From positions 118,044 through 182,043 of the forward strand of contig NZ_JAJOYU010000004.1 of assembly GCF_021290985.1 (NCBI RefSeq): DNA of 64,000 bases, given 5' to 3'. The notes below the pieces were generated by a model. The model was not told where the DNA came from, made no database searches, and worked only from the letters and a program-made list of their open reading frames with translations. Below are positions 26,894-36,807 of this stretch, piece by piece. The position numbers and the translations under genes are program-made. Position 1 is the stretch's first letter; each line of letters starts with the position of its first letter. The DNA comes from Rheinheimera soli. Its GTDB lineage: Bacteria; Pseudomonadota; Gammaproteobacteria; Enterobacterales; Alteromonadaceae.

Positions 26894-27397
26894 ATGGCAC
26901 AAGAATCGTTTCGTTTCAATGCAGTGCAGCCCCAAAACAGCAAGCCTGACAGCTCTTTGGCGCTATTGCAACCAGTCTCATTTCCTTTGGTTACCACAGC
27001 CTGTGACAGAGTCATCAACTTAGTTGTGAAAATCGGCAGCCACATCCAGGCTGGGGTTTTATTGTTGACGTTGTTACCGCCGAATTCAGAATTACGAGCC
27101 CTATTGCTGATACTGGCCCGAGCCTATGATGTTATTCAACATGGTCTGCAGACCAGACTCAGGTTTGGCGCTTTGCTTTATAAGCATTTTGCTACCTTTC
27201 AAAGTGAGTCGGTAAACACTGCTCAGAATATAGTGATGCCAAATGAAGTTGAAATGTCGTTCCCTATTAAGGAATTGGTGAACAAGATAGAAGTACCGCA
27301 GTGTTCCCTGTATATCTGTGCTGACAACAATGCAGTGCCGCAGCAGTCCAGCGTGTTGTTAAGCACTGATGTAATTCTCGAGAACCATAGGCTTTAA
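26894..27397 (+). CDS. Stand-alone barrel-sandwich protein resembling the RnfC N-terminus
   Basis: 167 residues without signal peptide. VQPQNSKPDSSLALLQPVSF followed by LVVKIGSHIQAGVLLLTL resembles the N-terminal part of RnfC (GGxHPxxNKxxS…VxVGDxVxxGQxIA), a lipoyl-like barrel-sandwich fold. The Fe-S ferredoxin and flavin-binding parts of RnfC are absent, so this is not the ion pump subunit. The rest (about residues 75-167) is unrecognised. The fold is also used by HlyD-type export adaptors, which would fit the adjacent GG-leader peptide. The ribosome binding site is weak. Real gene probable, assignment tentative. Confidence 0.45.
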   Translation: MAQESFRFNAVQPQNSKPDSSLALLQPVSFPLVTTACDRVINLVVKIGSHIQAGVLLLTLLPPNSELRALLLILARAYDVIQHGLQTRLRFGALLYKHFATFQSESVNTAQNIVMPNEVEMSFPIKELVNKIEVPQCSLYICADNNAVPQQSSVLLSTDVILENHRL

Positions 27398-27469
27398 GTC
27401 TGGTTATTCGAGTTAATACTGAGCCTGATAGGCAGGCTTTAATTATTCTTTATTCAAGGAGAAACACAC

Positions 27470-27667
27470 ATGAACGTATTAGATGCTAAACAGATTGCAG
27501 TTGTTTCTGGAGGAGAATTTTACAGTGCACGCAATCTCGCTGCTGCAACCCGGTTTACTGGTGCTCTTGGGTTTTTAGCTGCGTCTTTCCAGGCTGGCTA
27601 TAAGGCAGGAGAATGGCTGAATAGCAACACGCCTATCCAGAGCTGGATTAGTGATGCTCTAAACTAA
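27470..27667 (+). CDS. Double-glycine-leader bacteriocin/microcin-like peptide
   Basis: 65 residues: leader MNVLDAKQIAVVSGG (15) with the hydrophobic pattern and terminal Gly-Gly of class II bacteriocins, then a ~50-residue mature part without Cys. The mature peptide is rich in Ala and Gly with helix-packing spacing (GALGF, AGYKAG), giving an amphipathic or membrane-active helix, and ends SWISDALN. A strong AAGGAGAA site precedes the ATG. Such leaders are cut by C39-peptidase ABC exporters; none is in this window. Next gene is a small membrane protein, the usual place for immunity. Activity is inferred. Confidence 0.75.
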   Translation: MNVLDAKQIAVVSGGEFYSARNLAAATRFTGALGFLAASFQAGYKAGEWLNSNTPIQSWISDALN

Positions 27668-27727
27668 AGAATGTGGCTGGCAATAGTGTTGCTGTTGCCA
27701 GCTATTCTATAAAACGGGAGAAAAATC

Positions 27728-28021
27728 ATGGATATAAAGAAGTTTTCTCATTTTTCTTATAAAAACATAAAAACATTATTCGTCTTTTTCGTTTGTCTTT
27801 ATGCGTTATATACACCTTGGCTTTATGATAGTACAGATCCTCAGCGCTACTACCAGTTCGCACTTGCATTGTTAATGCTTGCTTTGCTATTCGAATTACA
27901 TCTAGCCAACTTGCGTTTTTCTGAGTTCATTCGACAACCAATACGTTGGCAATCACCAACAGGTTTTTTGTATCTGTCCGCTTTATTATGTTTTGGCTGG
28001 GGTTTATGGGGGATTGGTTGA
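27728..28021 (+). CDS. Small three-helix membrane protein, candidate immunity protein
   Basis: 97 residues with three predicted membrane helices (~17-33, ~43-60, ~78-95) joined by short charged loops (LRFSEFIRQPIRW). It has no recognisable enzyme motif. A GGGAG site sits before the ATG and the gene follows the bacteriocin-like gene by 60 bp in the same direction. Size, topology and position match immunity proteins of class II bacteriocins, which protect the producer's membrane; this is inference. Confidence 0.6.
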   Translation: MDIKKFSHFSYKNIKTLFVFFVCLYALYTPWLYDSTDPQRYYQFALALLMLALLFELHLANLRFSEFIRQPIRWQSPTGFLYLSALLCFGWGLWGIG

Positions 28022-28173
28022 GTTCTGATTAAAGCATAGATACAGCTAGGATATTCGGACAACTATATTAGGTAAACCGGAGTGAGCAGGAGATACAATA
28101 TGCTCCTCCTATCCGAAGCTGGGGATATGCCTCTGGTCAGAACCTTTAAGTATGGTGACTCTGGTTGATCAAA
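28022..28173. other. Spacer between cassette and rpoD terminator
   Basis: No gene is seen. The cassette has no obvious terminator of its own here. Confidence 0.4.
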
Positions 28174-28205
28174 AATCAGAAGGCACCTTGCGGTGCCTTC
28201 TGATT
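28174..28205 (-). terminator. rpoD rho-independent terminator
   Basis: A 14-bp perfect stem (arm AATCAGAAGGCACC) with a 4-base loop. On the minus strand it is followed by five T, 45 bp after the rpoD stop. The run of T exists only on the rpoD side. Confidence 0.9.
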
Positions 28206-28249
28206 AGTCCGTCGCAAATGCAGAAGCACATGTTCGACGTGAAACAAAT

Positions 28250-30100
28250 CTACTCGTCGAGGAAGCTTTTTAATACTTCTGAACGGGAAGGGTGGCGCAG
28301 TTTACGCAGCGCTTTGGCTTCGATTTGACGGATACGTTCCCGTGTTACGTCAAACTGTTTGCCCACTTCTTCCAGTGTATGGTCGGTATTCATATCGATA
28401 CCAAAACGCATACGCAGTACTTTTGCTTCACGGGCTGTTAAACCGGCCAACACTTCGTTGGTGGCGGCTTTTAAGCTTTCCATGGTGGCTGAATCCAGCG
28501 GCGATTCTGAAGTGCTGTCTTCGATAAAATCGCCCAGATGCGAATCTTCATCATCACCTATTGGTGTTTCCATGGAGATTGGCTCTTTGGCAATTTTCAG
28601 CACTTTACGGATCTTGTCTTCTGGCATGCCCATACGTTCGGACAACTCTTCCGGAGACGGCTCACGACCCATTTCCTGCAACATCTGACGTGAAATACGG
28701 TTCAGTTTGTTGATGGTTTCAATCATATGAACAGGGATCCGGATAGTACGGGCCTGGTCAGCGATTGAACGGGTGATTGCCTGACGGATCCACCATGTAG
28801 CGTAAGTTGAAAACTTATAACCACGACGGTATTCGAACTTGTCGACAGCTTTCATCAAGCCGATGTTACCTTCCTGAATTAAATCAAGGAATTGTAAGCC
28901 ACGGTTGGTGTATTTTTTCGCGATAGAAATAACCAGACGTAAGTTCGCCTCAACCATTTCTTTTTTCGCACGACGGGCCTTGGCTTCACCAATCGACATG
29001 CGACGGTTGATATCTTTAATTTTAAAGATCGAAAGACCAGTCTCTTCTTCAATTTTTTTCAGCTTCTCAACGCTGCGGAACAAATCGTCACGCATCTCAC
29101 CCAGCTTGGCTGAATAAGGTTTGCCTGCAGCAATTTCGGCGTCGATCCATGCCGTTGAGTTTTCGTTGCCGCTGAAAGACTTCATAAAGTTTTTCTTTGG
29201 CATTTTTGCGTACTCAACGCAGTTCTTCATCACAATACGTTCCTGGACGCGCACGCGGTCCATCATTTCACGCATGTTTTTGACCAGACGGTCGAACTGT
29301 TTTGGCACTAAACGGAAGCAACGGAAAACTTCGCTCAGTTTTTCAATTTCTTCTTTGGTGGTCGGATGTTCACGGCCGTTTTTGACGATAGAGCTACGGG
29401 TTACTTCGTACTGAGTACGGAGTTCACCAAACTTCTCGCGGGCCATTTCCGGATCCGGGCCAGTGTCTGCTTCTTCGTCCGAGTCTTCAGACTCTTCGTC
29501 GTCACCAGAGATATCAGCGTCTTCATCGGCCAGTTCTTCTTCTGGCACATCAGAACCGATATGAGTGGCCGTTGGGGCCATATCATCCACTTCGTTTGGA
29601 TCGATAAATGCGGTGACAATGTCACTTAAGCGAATTTCTTCGGCTTCGAATTTATCCCACTGTTCTAACAGGTAGGTGATGGCTTCAGGGTATTCAGCCA
29701 CAGAGGTCTGAACCTGATTGATACCATCTTCAATCCGTTTGGCGATGTCGATTTCGCCTTCACGGGTTAACAGCTCTACAGTGCCCATTTCGCGCATATA
29801 CATGCGGACCGGATCTGTAGTGCGACCTAACTCTTTATCCACACTGACTAAAGCCTGAGCGGCTTCTTCTGCGGCGTCTTCATCCGGCGCAGCGTCAGAC
29901 ATGATCAGGTCATCGGCATCTGGTGCTGTTTCAAACACCTGAATACCCATGTCATTGATCATACGGATAATGTCTTCGATCTGATCGGAGTCAATAATAT
30001 CTTGTGGAAGATGATCATTCACTTCAGCAAAGGTCAAATAACCTTGCTCTTTACCCTTCAAGATCAGGAGTTTTAGTTGCGACTGAGGATTATGCTCCAT
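28250..30100 (-). CDS. rpoD: RNA polymerase primary sigma factor (sigma-70)
   Basis: Housekeeping sigma factor that directs RNA polymerase to most promoters. Region 1.1 opens with [20 protein letters not shown], nearly as in E. coli; then region 1.2, the acidic non-conserved region (~170-210), region 2 ([52 protein letters not shown]), region 3 and region 4.2 ([27 protein letters not shown]). I place the start at 30100; an in-frame ATG 21 bp upstream adds residues absent in other RpoD proteins. It is the last gene of the rpsU-yqeY-dnaG-rpoD macromolecular synthesis run. Confidence 0.98.
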   Translation of the reverse strand: MEHNPQSQLKLLILKGKEQGYLTFAEVNDHLPQDIIDSDQIEDIIRMINDMGIQVFETAPDADDLIMSDAAPDEDAAEEAAQALVSVDKELGRTTDPVRMYMREMGTVELLTREGEIDIAKRIEDGINQVQTSVAEYPEAITYLLEQWDKFEAEEIRLSDIVTAFIDPNEVDDMAPTATHIGSDVPEEELADEDADISGDDEESEDSDEEADTGPDPEMAREKFGELRTQYEVTRSSIVKNGREHPTTKEEIEKLSEVFRCFRLVPKQFDRLVKNMREMMDRVRVQERIVMKNCVEYAKMPKKNFMKSFSGNENSTAWIDAEIAAGKPYSAKLGEMRDDLFRSVEKLKKIEEETGLSIFKIKDINRRMSIGEAKARRAKKEMVEANLRLVISIAKKYTNRGLQFLDLIQEGNIGLMKAVDKFEYRRGYKFSTYATWWIRQAITRSIADQARTIRIPVHMIETINKLNRISRQMLQEMGREPSPEELSERMGMPEDKIRKVLKIAKEPISMETPIGDDEDSHLGDFIEDSTSESPLDSATMESLKAATNEVLAGLTAREAKVLRMRFGIDMNTDHTLEEVGKQFDVTRERIRQIEAKALRKLRHPSRSEVLKSFLDE

Positions 30101-30160
30101 AGAGGCTGTTCTTCCACCCAAATAGTTAGTTCAAAAATGCGAATTAGCGATTATAACAAA

Positions 30161-30184
30161 GCGCGGCTTTTCTAGCCACCGCGC
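30161..30184 (-). terminator. Possible hairpin between dnaG and rpoD
   Basis: GCGCGG/CCGCGC arms enclose a 12-base loop, followed on the minus strand by TTTGTTAT. It may attenuate or process the dnaG-rpoD transcript as in E. coli; the T run is weak. Confidence 0.35.
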
Positions 30185-30203
30185 AATGACGGCTTACTCA
30201 CGG

Positions 30204-31928
30204 TTATTTGCTTTTAAAAGCTTTTAACAGCAACACAAATTCGTGTTTTTCCGCCGTGGTCAGTTGCTGCAAAGTATCTTTGCGTTGCAACTCTTCCAGA
30301 CGTTGACCCAGATACTGATCTTCTATAGAGCGGAAGGTATCCAGAAATTCTTTAGTTAACTGCTCTTCGGCAACCTGATGGTCCCACAACGCCAGCTTCA
30401 CCAATATGTTGTATTCAGGCGTATCGCGCCAATGTTCCAGCAATTGTGCTGTTGTCAGTTCAGGCTGAGCTAATAAAGTCTGCTGTACTGTCAGTAACAA
30501 CTGAATACCAGGTAAATTCGCTTCTGCCAGTTCAGGCGCCAAAGGCATCACTTTGGCAAGGGCTGGGTATTGCAGTAAAAGCGCAATAGCCCGGCGCATC
30601 GGCGTAATTTTTGTGGTCGCAGGAGCTTTGCTCTGCACCTTAGTCTGGCTTCTGGCCGCCGTATTTTGCTGCGACGATTTACCAACCAGCGATCCCAGGG
30701 TTTCAAACAAGGCATCGCGGTAAAATTCACTTGGAATTTGTTTAATCAGCTCATTGCCTTTAACCCACAGGGCGGACTTTCCGGCATCGCTGGTTAAATC
30801 TAACTCTTTGGCCAGATGGTCAAATAAATACTGACCTAAAGGCATGGCCTGCTCCAGACGGTTTAAAAAGGCATCTTTGCCTTCTTTTTGCACCAAGGAG
30901 TCCGGGTCTTCGCCGTCTGGTAAAAATACAAAATTCAGTTCCACGCCGTCTTTTAAATGCGGTAAGGCACTTTGTAAAGCACGCCATGCGGCGTCGCGGC
31001 CCGCTCTGTCGCCGTCGTAACAGCAAGTGACAGTGCTGGTCAGGCGGAATAACGTATGCATGTGATCTGGGGTCGTGGCGGTGCCTAAACAAGCCACCGC
31101 AAAAGATATTCCTTGCTCGGCCAGACCTACCACGTCCATATAACCTTCAACAATCAGCACACGATTCAGCCGATCCTGGCTTTGTCTGGCTTCATATAAA
31201 CCATAAAGTTCACGGCCTTTATGGAAAAGTCGGGTCTCAGGTGAGTTTAGATACTTTGGCGTACCTTCACCTATCACCCTGCCGCCAAAACCTATCACTC
31301 TGCCGCGTTTATCCCGAATGGGAAACATCAGCCGGTCGCGGAAAAAATCGTATTCACGGCCCTGATCATTGCGGTTGATCAGTTTAATTTCAAACAGCTG
31401 ATCACGAGCTGAACGTGAAGCGCCTAACTGCTTTAACACAAAATCCCAGCTGTCTGGTGCGTAGCCTATACCGTATTTTGTTGCTGTGGCTGCTGAAATA
31501 CCACGTTTCTGCAAATAGGTGGCAGCATGAAGCTGTTGTTTCAGCTGTTGCTGATACAAATCTGCCGCTTTTTGCATCTGGCTGTAGTCGTCGGCCTGAG
31601 CTTGCGGATACTGCTTACCACTGCCTTGTTCGCGTGGTATCTCTAAATGATGCTGCTTTGCCAGTTCTTCAATAGCTTCTACAAATTCAAGCTGTTCGTA
31701 CGCCATCATAAAACTGATGGCATTGCCGTGAGCGCCACAACCAAAGCAATGATAAAACTGTTTGTCGCTACTTACGGTAAAAGAAGGGGATTTTTCGTTA
31801 TGGAAAGGGCAACAAGCCTGGTAATTCTTACCGGCCTTTTTTAACGGAACTCTGTGATCTATCAGTTCCACTATATCTGTACGAGCTAATAAGTCGTCGA
31901 TAAAGTGTCTGGGGATTTGTCCTGCCAC
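30204..31928 (-). CDS. dnaG: DNA primase
   Basis: Makes RNA primers for replication. N-terminal zinc ribbon (CCPFHNEKSPSF…HCFGCGAHGN, ~residues 39-66), RNAP-like core with the TOPRIM domain (LIVEGYMDVVGLAEQGI and CYDGDRAGRDAAWRAL, ~260-340) and a C-terminal DnaB-binding helical domain (~430-574). Length 574 matches E. coli (581). It lies between yqeY and rpoD. Confidence 0.97.
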   Translation of the reverse strand: MAGQIPRHFIDDLLARTDIVELIDHRVPLKKAGKNYQACCPFHNEKSPSFTVSSDKQFYHCFGCGAHGNAISFMMAYEQLEFVEAIEELAKQHHLEIPREQGSGKQYPQAQADDYSQMQKAADLYQQQLKQQLHAATYLQKRGISAATATKYGIGYAPDSWDFVLKQLGASRSARDQLFEIKLINRNDQGREYDFFRDRLMFPIRDKRGRVIGFGGRVIGEGTPKYLNSPETRLFHKGRELYGLYEARQSQDRLNRVLIVEGYMDVVGLAEQGISFAVACLGTATTPDHMHTLFRLTSTVTCCYDGDRAGRDAAWRALQSALPHLKDGVELNFVFLPDGEDPDSLVQKEGKDAFLNRLEQAMPLGQYLFDHLAKELDLTSDAGKSALWVKGNELIKQIPSEFYRDALFETLGSLVGKSSQQNTAARSQTKVQSKAPATTKITPMRRAIALLLQYPALAKVMPLAPELAEANLPGIQLLLTVQQTLLAQPELTTAQLLEHWRDTPEYNILVKLALWDHQVAEEQLTKEFLDTFRSIEDQYLGQRLEELQRKDTLQQLTTAEKHEFVLLLKAFKSK

Positions 31929-32004
31929 CTTTTTCCTTTTTACTTGTATTCAGAAAAAGACAAGCCGTGCTTAGGGCACGGCGTGCAGTAGTTCAGCTAG
32001 AAGC

Positions 32005-32448
32005 TTAACTCAAACGAGCTTTAATAACCTGACTTAAAACGGCCATATCAGTACGGCCTTGAACCTGTGGTTTTAAGTGGGCCATGACTTTCGCCATGTC
32101 CTGCATTCCAGAGGCTGCAACAGCAGTAATAGCATGTTGCACTAAATCATCCAGCTCAGCCTGAGATAAGGCTTGTGGCAAAAACTGTTCTACGATTACG
32201 ATTTCTGCTAATTCAATATCAGCTAAATCTTGCCGACCTGCTGCACTGTACTGACTGGCAGATTCTTTCCGCTGTTTTACCATTTTGGTCAACACAGGAA
32301 GAATGTTGGTGTCATCAGGCACCATCTGCAAGTCAATTTGACGTTGTTTGATTTCAGCTAAAGCTAAACGAATAGTGCCGAGACGCAGTTTGTCTTTGGC
32401 ACGCATTGCGTCTTTTTGGGCTTCTTGCAGCTGTTCTAACAATGCCAT
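32005..32448 (-). CDS. yqeY: GatB/YqeY-domain protein
   Basis: A 147-residue helical protein of the GatB/YqeY family (LLEQLQEAQKDAMRAKDKLRLGTIRLALAEIKQRQ at the start; MGxVM-like motif replaced by DMAKVMAHLKPQVQGR). The family shares the tRNA-binding tail of GatB; molecular role is unsettled. Its position between rpsU and dnaG is conserved in many gammaproteobacteria. Confidence 0.92.
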   Translation of the reverse strand: MALLEQLQEAQKDAMRAKDKLRLGTIRLALAEIKQRQIDLQMVPDDTNILPVLTKMVKQRKESASQYSAAGRQDLADIELAEIVIVEQFLPQALSQAELDDLVQHAITAVAASGMQDMAKVMAHLKPQVQGRTDMAVLSQVIKARLS

Positions 32449-32464
32449 AGGTCAGGCAATAATC

Positions 32465-32680
32465 TTAGTAAAGCTTGATGCGACGAGCGTTTTCGCGAGA
32501 AAGCTTTTTCATGTGACGCTTAACAGCGGCAGCTTTCTTACGCTTACGAACCCAAGTTGGCTTCTCGAAAAACTCTTTAGAGCGTACATCAGCTAATACG
32601 CCAGCTTTTTCACAAGAGCGCTTGAAACGACGTAAAGCTACGTCAAATGGTTCGTTTTCTTTTACTTTAACAACAGGCAT
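32465..32680 (-). CDS. rpsU: 30S ribosomal protein S21
   Basis: 71 residues, full-length S21 ([20 protein letters not shown]…[14 protein letters not shown]), basic and helical. It binds the 30S platform and helps base pairing of mRNA with 16S rRNA. It is the first gene of the macromolecular synthesis operon and diverges from tsaD. Confidence 0.98.
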   Translation of the reverse strand: MPVVKVKENEPFDVALRRFKRSCEKAGVLADVRSKEFFEKPTWVRKRKKAAAVKRHMKKLSRENARRIKLY

Positions 32681-32849
32681 TAAATTCTCACCTCGGTCAA
32701 CTCTGGTTAGTGTCTAACCAATACGATTAAAAATGGTGCGGCATTTTACTCAAAAGCCAGCCCCAATGTAAAGCAATAAGTGTTGTACTGGTGATGATGC
32801 TCGGATCCCAGTACAATTCGCCGCGTAGCATATAGGTAAGGGGAGAAAA

Positions 32850-33863
32850 ATGCGAGTACTTGGCATAGAAACATCGTGTGATGAAACCGGCATCGCTGTG
32901 TACGACGAAGAGCGGGGTCTGCTAAGTCATGTGTTATACAGCCAGATCCCTTTGCATGCCGATTATGGTGGTGTAGTGCCTGAACTGGCCTCACGTGACC
33001 ATATCCGTAAAACACTACCTTTAATTCAACAAGCTTTAAAAGAAGCGGGTTGTGAGCCCTCCGACATAGACGGTGTGGCTTACACAGCAGGCCCGGGTTT
33101 AGCAGGCGCTTTGTTAGTGGGCGCATCAATAGGCCGCAGTTTGGCTTTTGCCTGGGGCAAACCAGCTTTGGCTGTGCATCATATGGAAGGCCACTTATTG
33201 GCGCCTATGCTGGAAGAAAACCCACCGGAGTTTCCTTTTATCGCTTTGTTAGTCTCAGGCGGTCATACCCAGTTAGTTCGGGTAGATGGTATAGGCCAGT
33301 ATCAGTTATTGGGCGAATCTGTTGATGATGCTGCAGGTGAAGCTTTTGATAAAACAGCTAAATTGATGGGGCTGGAATATCCTGGTGGGCCTTTGCTTGC
33401 CAAATTAGCGACCCAAGGTCAGGCCGATAAATATGCCTTTCCACGTCCAATGACAGACAGACCAGGTTTAAATTTCAGCTTCAGTGGTTTGAAAACTGCC
33501 GCCGCTAATGTGATTGCAACTGAGGGCAAAAGCCCTGAAGTACAGGCAGATATCGCAGCGTCATTTCAGCAGGCTGTTGTGGATACGTTGGTATTAAAGT
33601 GTCGTCGTGCTTTAAAAGAGCAGCGCTTAAAACGTTTAGTGGTCGCAGGGGGCGTCAGTGCCAATACGTCGTTACGTGAACAGCTGGAAGTTTTACTGAA
33701 AAGCTTAAAAGGCGAAGTCTATTACCCACGTAAAGAATTCTGCACCGACAACGGCGCTATGATTGCTTTTGCAGGCTTTCAGCGTTTAAGAGCAGGGCAG
33801 CAGCAAGATTTAACTATAGGCGTGACTCCACGTTGGCCTATGGAGCAATTGCCAGCACTTTAA
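32850..33863 (+). CDS. tsaD: tRNA threonylcarbamoyladenosine synthase catalytic subunit
   Basis: Transfers threonylcarbamoyl to A37 of ANN-decoding tRNAs with TsaB/TsaE. ASKHA fold; start [20 protein letters not shown]; metal ligands His111 and His115 in [18 protein letters not shown] and the C-terminal [11 protein letters not shown] and CTDNGAMIA. 337 residues, as in E. coli. A GGGGAG site precedes the ATG. Confidence 0.97.
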   Translation: MRVLGIETSCDETGIAVYDEERGLLSHVLYSQIPLHADYGGVVPELASRDHIRKTLPLIQQALKEAGCEPSDIDGVAYTAGPGLAGALLVGASIGRSLAFAWGKPALAVHHMEGHLLAPMLEENPPEFPFIALLVSGGHTQLVRVDGIGQYQLLGESVDDAAGEAFDKTAKLMGLEYPGGPLLAKLATQGQADKYAFPRPMTDRPGLNFSFSGLKTAAANVIATEGKSPEVQADIAASFQQAVVDTLVLKCRRALKEQRLKRLVVAGGVSANTSLREQLEVLLKSLKGEVYYPRKEFCTDNGAMIAFAGFQRLRAGQQQDLTIGVTPRWPMEQLPAL

Positions 33864-34487
33864 TTATTCTTGTTCAGGATCTTGAGGTTTGGTTTTGCGG
33901 TTTTTATGCCAAACCTTAGTTTCCTGATCATTCCAGAGCCTGATGATATTGTCTTTGTGACGGATAATAATCAAAAGGCTCAGCATGGACACAGGGATGG
34001 TATACAAAGGTTTGATAAACCAGGTAAAAATGGGCGCAAGGCCTACTGTGACAATAGCTGCCAACGACGAATAGCCGGTAGCTCCTATCAGCATCATCCA
34101 GGTAGAAATCAGTAAACCCGCTAAATCCAGCCCTATCGGCATCATGCTGCCAAAAGCTGTGGCGACCGCTTTACCGCCTTTAAAACCAAAAAAGATAGGG
34201 AATATGTGACCTAAACAGGCGCAGACCGCAATCATGCCCAGATAAAAGGCTTCGACACCTAAAAAATAAGAACCCCAGACCGGAATAGTGCCTTTGAGCA
34301 CGTCAAACACCAGTACCAAAGAGGCTGGGAAAGCGCCACCTAACCGTAATACGTTAGTAGCGCCCGGATTACATGAACCATGAGTACGCGGATCGGGTAG
34401 CCTGAATATTTGACTGACCAGAATGGCAGACGAGATTGAGCCGCTTAAATAAGCGAGCAGCATCAAAATCGCTATGGTAAGGGTCAT
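33864..34487 (-). CDS. plsY: Acyl-phosphate:glycerol-3-phosphate acyltransferase
   Basis: First acylation step of phospholipid synthesis; inner membrane. 207 residues with about five helices and the PlsY motifs [27 protein letters not shown] (glycerol-phosphate loop) and [12 protein letters not shown]. The stop lies directly after tsaD on the other strand, so the two genes converge with no spacer. Confidence 0.95.
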   Translation of the reverse strand: MTLTIAILMLLAYLSGSISSAILVSQIFRLPDPRTHGSCNPGATNVLRLGGAFPASLVLVFDVLKGTIPVWGSYFLGVEAFYLGMIAVCACLGHIFPIFFGFKGGKAVATAFGSMMPIGLDLAGLLISTWMMLIGATGYSSLAAIVTVGLAPIFTWFIKPLYTIPVSMLSLLIIIRHKDNIIRLWNDQETKVWHKNRKTKPQDPEQE

Positions 34488-34624
34488 GGATTAAGGTTCC
34501 TCAGTCCGGCAAAGTGCGCTAAAATCGCGTCCTGTTTAATAAGGTGTTCAGAGTATAGGCTTTTTTAATTTTTGCCTATCCGACCAGCCTACCTGAAACA
34601 AGTCTTTAACAAAAGCGGAAATCT

Positions 34625-34978
34625 ATGACGGATATAGTTTTTATCAAACAGTTCAAGGTTCAGACGGTAATAGGTGTGTATGAATGGGAAAAAGCCATAC
34701 AACAAACGCTGGAGTTTGATTTGGAGCTCGCTACCGATATCCGCCAGGCCGCCGCGACTGACGATTTGCAATACACTCTCGATTACAGCGCCGTTTGTAC
34801 TGCCATTGCAGAGCTTTGCCAACACCCTCATGAATTGATTGAAACTGTTGCTGAAAAAGTGGCAGCTATGGTGCTGGATAAATTCCCGACTAAAGCGGTC
34901 AAAGTGACTATTGCCAAACCTGCAGCTGTGCCTGCAGCTGCTAGTGTCGGCGTGTCTATATCGCGTGGAAGTTGGTAA
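34625..34978 (+). CDS. folB: Dihydroneopterin aldolase
   Basis: Folate pathway; splits dihydroneopterin to 6-hydroxymethyl-dihydropterin. 117 residues: MTDIVFIKQFKVQTVIGVYEWE (catalytic Glu), LDYSAV and the C-terminal VKVTIAKPAAVPAAASVGVSI with the catalytic Lys. The stop overlaps the folK start by one base (TAATG), coupling consecutive enzymes. Confidence 0.95.
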   Translation: MTDIVFIKQFKVQTVIGVYEWEKAIQQTLEFDLELATDIRQAAATDDLQYTLDYSAVCTAIAELCQHPHELIETVAEKVAAMVLDKFPTKAVKVTIAKPAAVPAAASVGVSISRGSW

Positions 34979-35487
34979 TGGCGCTGATTTATATCAGTAT
35001 TGGCAGCAATATAGAGCGTGATTTGCATATCAGCGCTGCTTATCTGGAGCTGACGGCATTATTCGGTGAAATTCGCTGCTCTGCAGTGTATGAAAGCGAA
35101 GCTGTGGGTTTTGACGGCGATGCTTTTTATAATCTGGTGGCTGAAGCCAACACAGATTTATCTGTGGCTGAATGTGTTGCTGCTTTTAAGGCGATAGAAC
35201 AAAAATATGGCCGGCCTGTGAAATCGCCTAAGTTTTGTGGCAAACGACTGGATCTGGATTTACTGACTTACGATCAACTCGTGTGCAAAGATCCTGTTGA
35301 ATTACCGCGCGATGAAATTACTAAAAACGCCTTTGTGTTATTGCCTTTATCCGAACTGGCACCAGAGCAAACTCATCCGCTGACAGGTCAAAACTATCAG
35401 CAGATGTGGCAAGCCTATCAAGAGCCACAAAAGCTGTGGCAAGTGGCTTTTAACTGGCCGGATGCTGCTCCTGCCACTGCTGTTTAG
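34978..35487 (+). CDS. folK: 2-amino-4-hydroxy-6-hydroxymethyldihydropteridine diphosphokinase
   Basis: Pyrophosphorylates the FolB product. 169 residues; [13 protein letters not shown] at the start, YESEAVGF, and the HPPK signature as [12 protein letters not shown] (metal-binding D-x-D) followed by [22 protein letters not shown] use ATG 34978, since the two in-frame codons before it belong to the folB end. The 3' end overlaps cca on the other strand by 38 bp. Confidence 0.95.
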   Translation: MALIYISIGSNIERDLHISAAYLELTALFGEIRCSAVYESEAVGFDGDAFYNLVAEANTDLSVAECVAAFKAIEQKYGRPVKSPKFCGKRLDLDLLTYDQLVCKDPVELPRDEITKNAFVLLPLSELAPEQTHPLTGQNYQQMWQAYQEPQKLWQVAFNWPDAAPATAV

Positions 35488-36694
35488 CGGCGCTTATAGC
35501 CTCAAGCCGTGCCTTGGCAACTTCCAGTTTAATAGCTTCACCTTTTAAACCCAAAGCCACTATAGCTTTCACATCAATAGCCCGAGCTGCTACTGCAAGC
35601 TGACGTAAATAGTCCGCTTGTGGGTAATCAGCCTGTTCAAAGCCAGTACGGCCACGTAAATCGGCTATGGCACAGAGCAGCAATAAATCCAGACGTTCAG
35701 GTTTACGCCATAAATCTATACCATCAAAGAGTTTTTGTACTGTGGCAGGGCGAAGCTCAAAGGACTTGTGCAGCAACTGATGATACTCACAGGCCAATAA
35801 CGCCAAATCACGACAGTCGTTTGGCACCCGAATACGGGCGCATAGTTCCTGCACTAAAGGCAAACCGCTGTGCTCATGCCCATGATGTTTGGGCCATAAA
35901 GCAGGGTCAGTAACGCCTTTACCCAGATCATGACAAAGCGCGGCAAAACGCACATCTAATCTGTCAGACAATAAAGCCGCTTGTTTCAGCACTAACATGC
36001 AGTGGATGCCGGTGTCTATTTCCGGATGCCACTGCGGTGGATTAGGCACTCCCCACAGCTGATCCAGTTCTGGCATCAATACCTTTAACGCGCCGCAGCT
36101 GTGCAGTAACTCAAAATAAGCCTGAGGGTCTTGTTCTGTTAAAGCGCGAGCCGTTTCCTGCCAAACCCGTTCTGCAGTTAAATGCTGCAGCTCACCACTG
36201 TTGCTCAGTTCTGTCATTAACTGTAAAGTTTCAGCCGCAACGGTAAAACCTAAATGAAAATAGCGGGCATAAAAACGCGCAACTCTTAATACCCGCAGTG
36301 GGTCTTCACTAAAAGCTGGGGATACATGGCGCAGAATTTTTGCCTTGATATCCGCCACACCCCCATAAGGGTCGTGCAGTTGGCCTGCATCATCTTTGGC
36401 TATTGCATTGATAGTTAAATCTCGGCGCTGTAAATCCTGCTCTAAGGTGACGTCCTCTGCAAAATAACAGGCAAACCCCGTATAGCCCTGGCCTTGTTTG
36501 CGCTCTGTGCGGGCCAAAGCGTATTCCTGTTTGGTTTTTGGATGCAAAAAGACCGGGAAATCTTTGCCCACCGCCTGATAACCCAACCCCAGTAATTGTT
36601 CAGGTGTAGCGCCGACCACCAGCCAATCCTGATCTAAAGCCGGATAGCCCAGCAACTCGTCGCGAACAGCTCCGCCTACAAGATAAATTTTCAA
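35450..36694 (-). CDS. cca: CCA-adding tRNA nucleotidyltransferase with HD domain
   Basis: Adds or repairs the 3' CCA of tRNAs. Class II signature [25 protein letters not shown] with the catalytic acidic pair, [10 protein letters not shown], the neck/body domains, and a C-terminal HD phosphohydrolase domain ([12 protein letters not shown]) as in E. coli Cca. 414 residues. No ATG is available: the start is TTG at 36694, aligned with the conserved [12 protein letters not shown]. The 28 bp around this start are duplicated 35 bp upstream, which supplies a GGTGGAG site and a 12-codon upstream frame ending on the start codon. Confidence 0.94.
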   Translation of the reverse strand: MKIYLVGGAVRDELLGYPALDQDWLVVGATPEQLLGLGYQAVGKDFPVFLHPKTKQEYALARTERKQGQGYTGFACYFAEDVTLEQDLQRRDLTINAIAKDDAGQLHDPYGGVADIKAKILRHVSPAFSEDPLRVLRVARFYARYFHLGFTVAAETLQLMTELSNSGELQHLTAERVWQETARALTEQDPQAYFELLHSCGALKVLMPELDQLWGVPNPPQWHPEIDTGIHCMLVLKQAALLSDRLDVRFAALCHDLGKGVTDPALWPKHHGHEHSGLPLVQELCARIRVPNDCRDLALLACEYHQLLHKSFELRPATVQKLFDGIDLWRKPERLDLLLLCAIADLRGRTGFEQADYPQADYLRQLAVAARAIDVKAIVALGLKGEAIKLEVAKARLEAISAAKQQWQEQHPAS

Positions 36695-36731
36695 TGTATT
36701 TCTGCTCCACCTACAAGATAAGTTTTCAATG
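36669..36731. repeat. Tandem duplication of the cca start region with a 12-codon upstream frame
   Basis: 28-bp segments 36669-36696 and 36704-36731 match except at two positions; the period is 35 bp. On the minus strand the upstream copy reads TTG at 36729 and encodes [12 protein letters not shown], then stops (TGA, 36693-36691) overlapping the TTG start of cca at 36694. The duplicated GGTGGAG falls about 10 bases before that start, so the duplication creates the ribosome binding site. Confidence 0.75.
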
Positions 36732-36807
36732 CTTTCATGCAGTCTGTTTTTTTGCCATTATAACGCCTTGCTTACAATTGTCGCCCTAACTCAGCATCAG
36801 GAAGCTT

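Noticed and set aside
30101..30121. Seven-residue extension of RpoD
   Set aside because: RpoD proteins begin at MExNPQSQLK, and nothing supports the upstream ATG.
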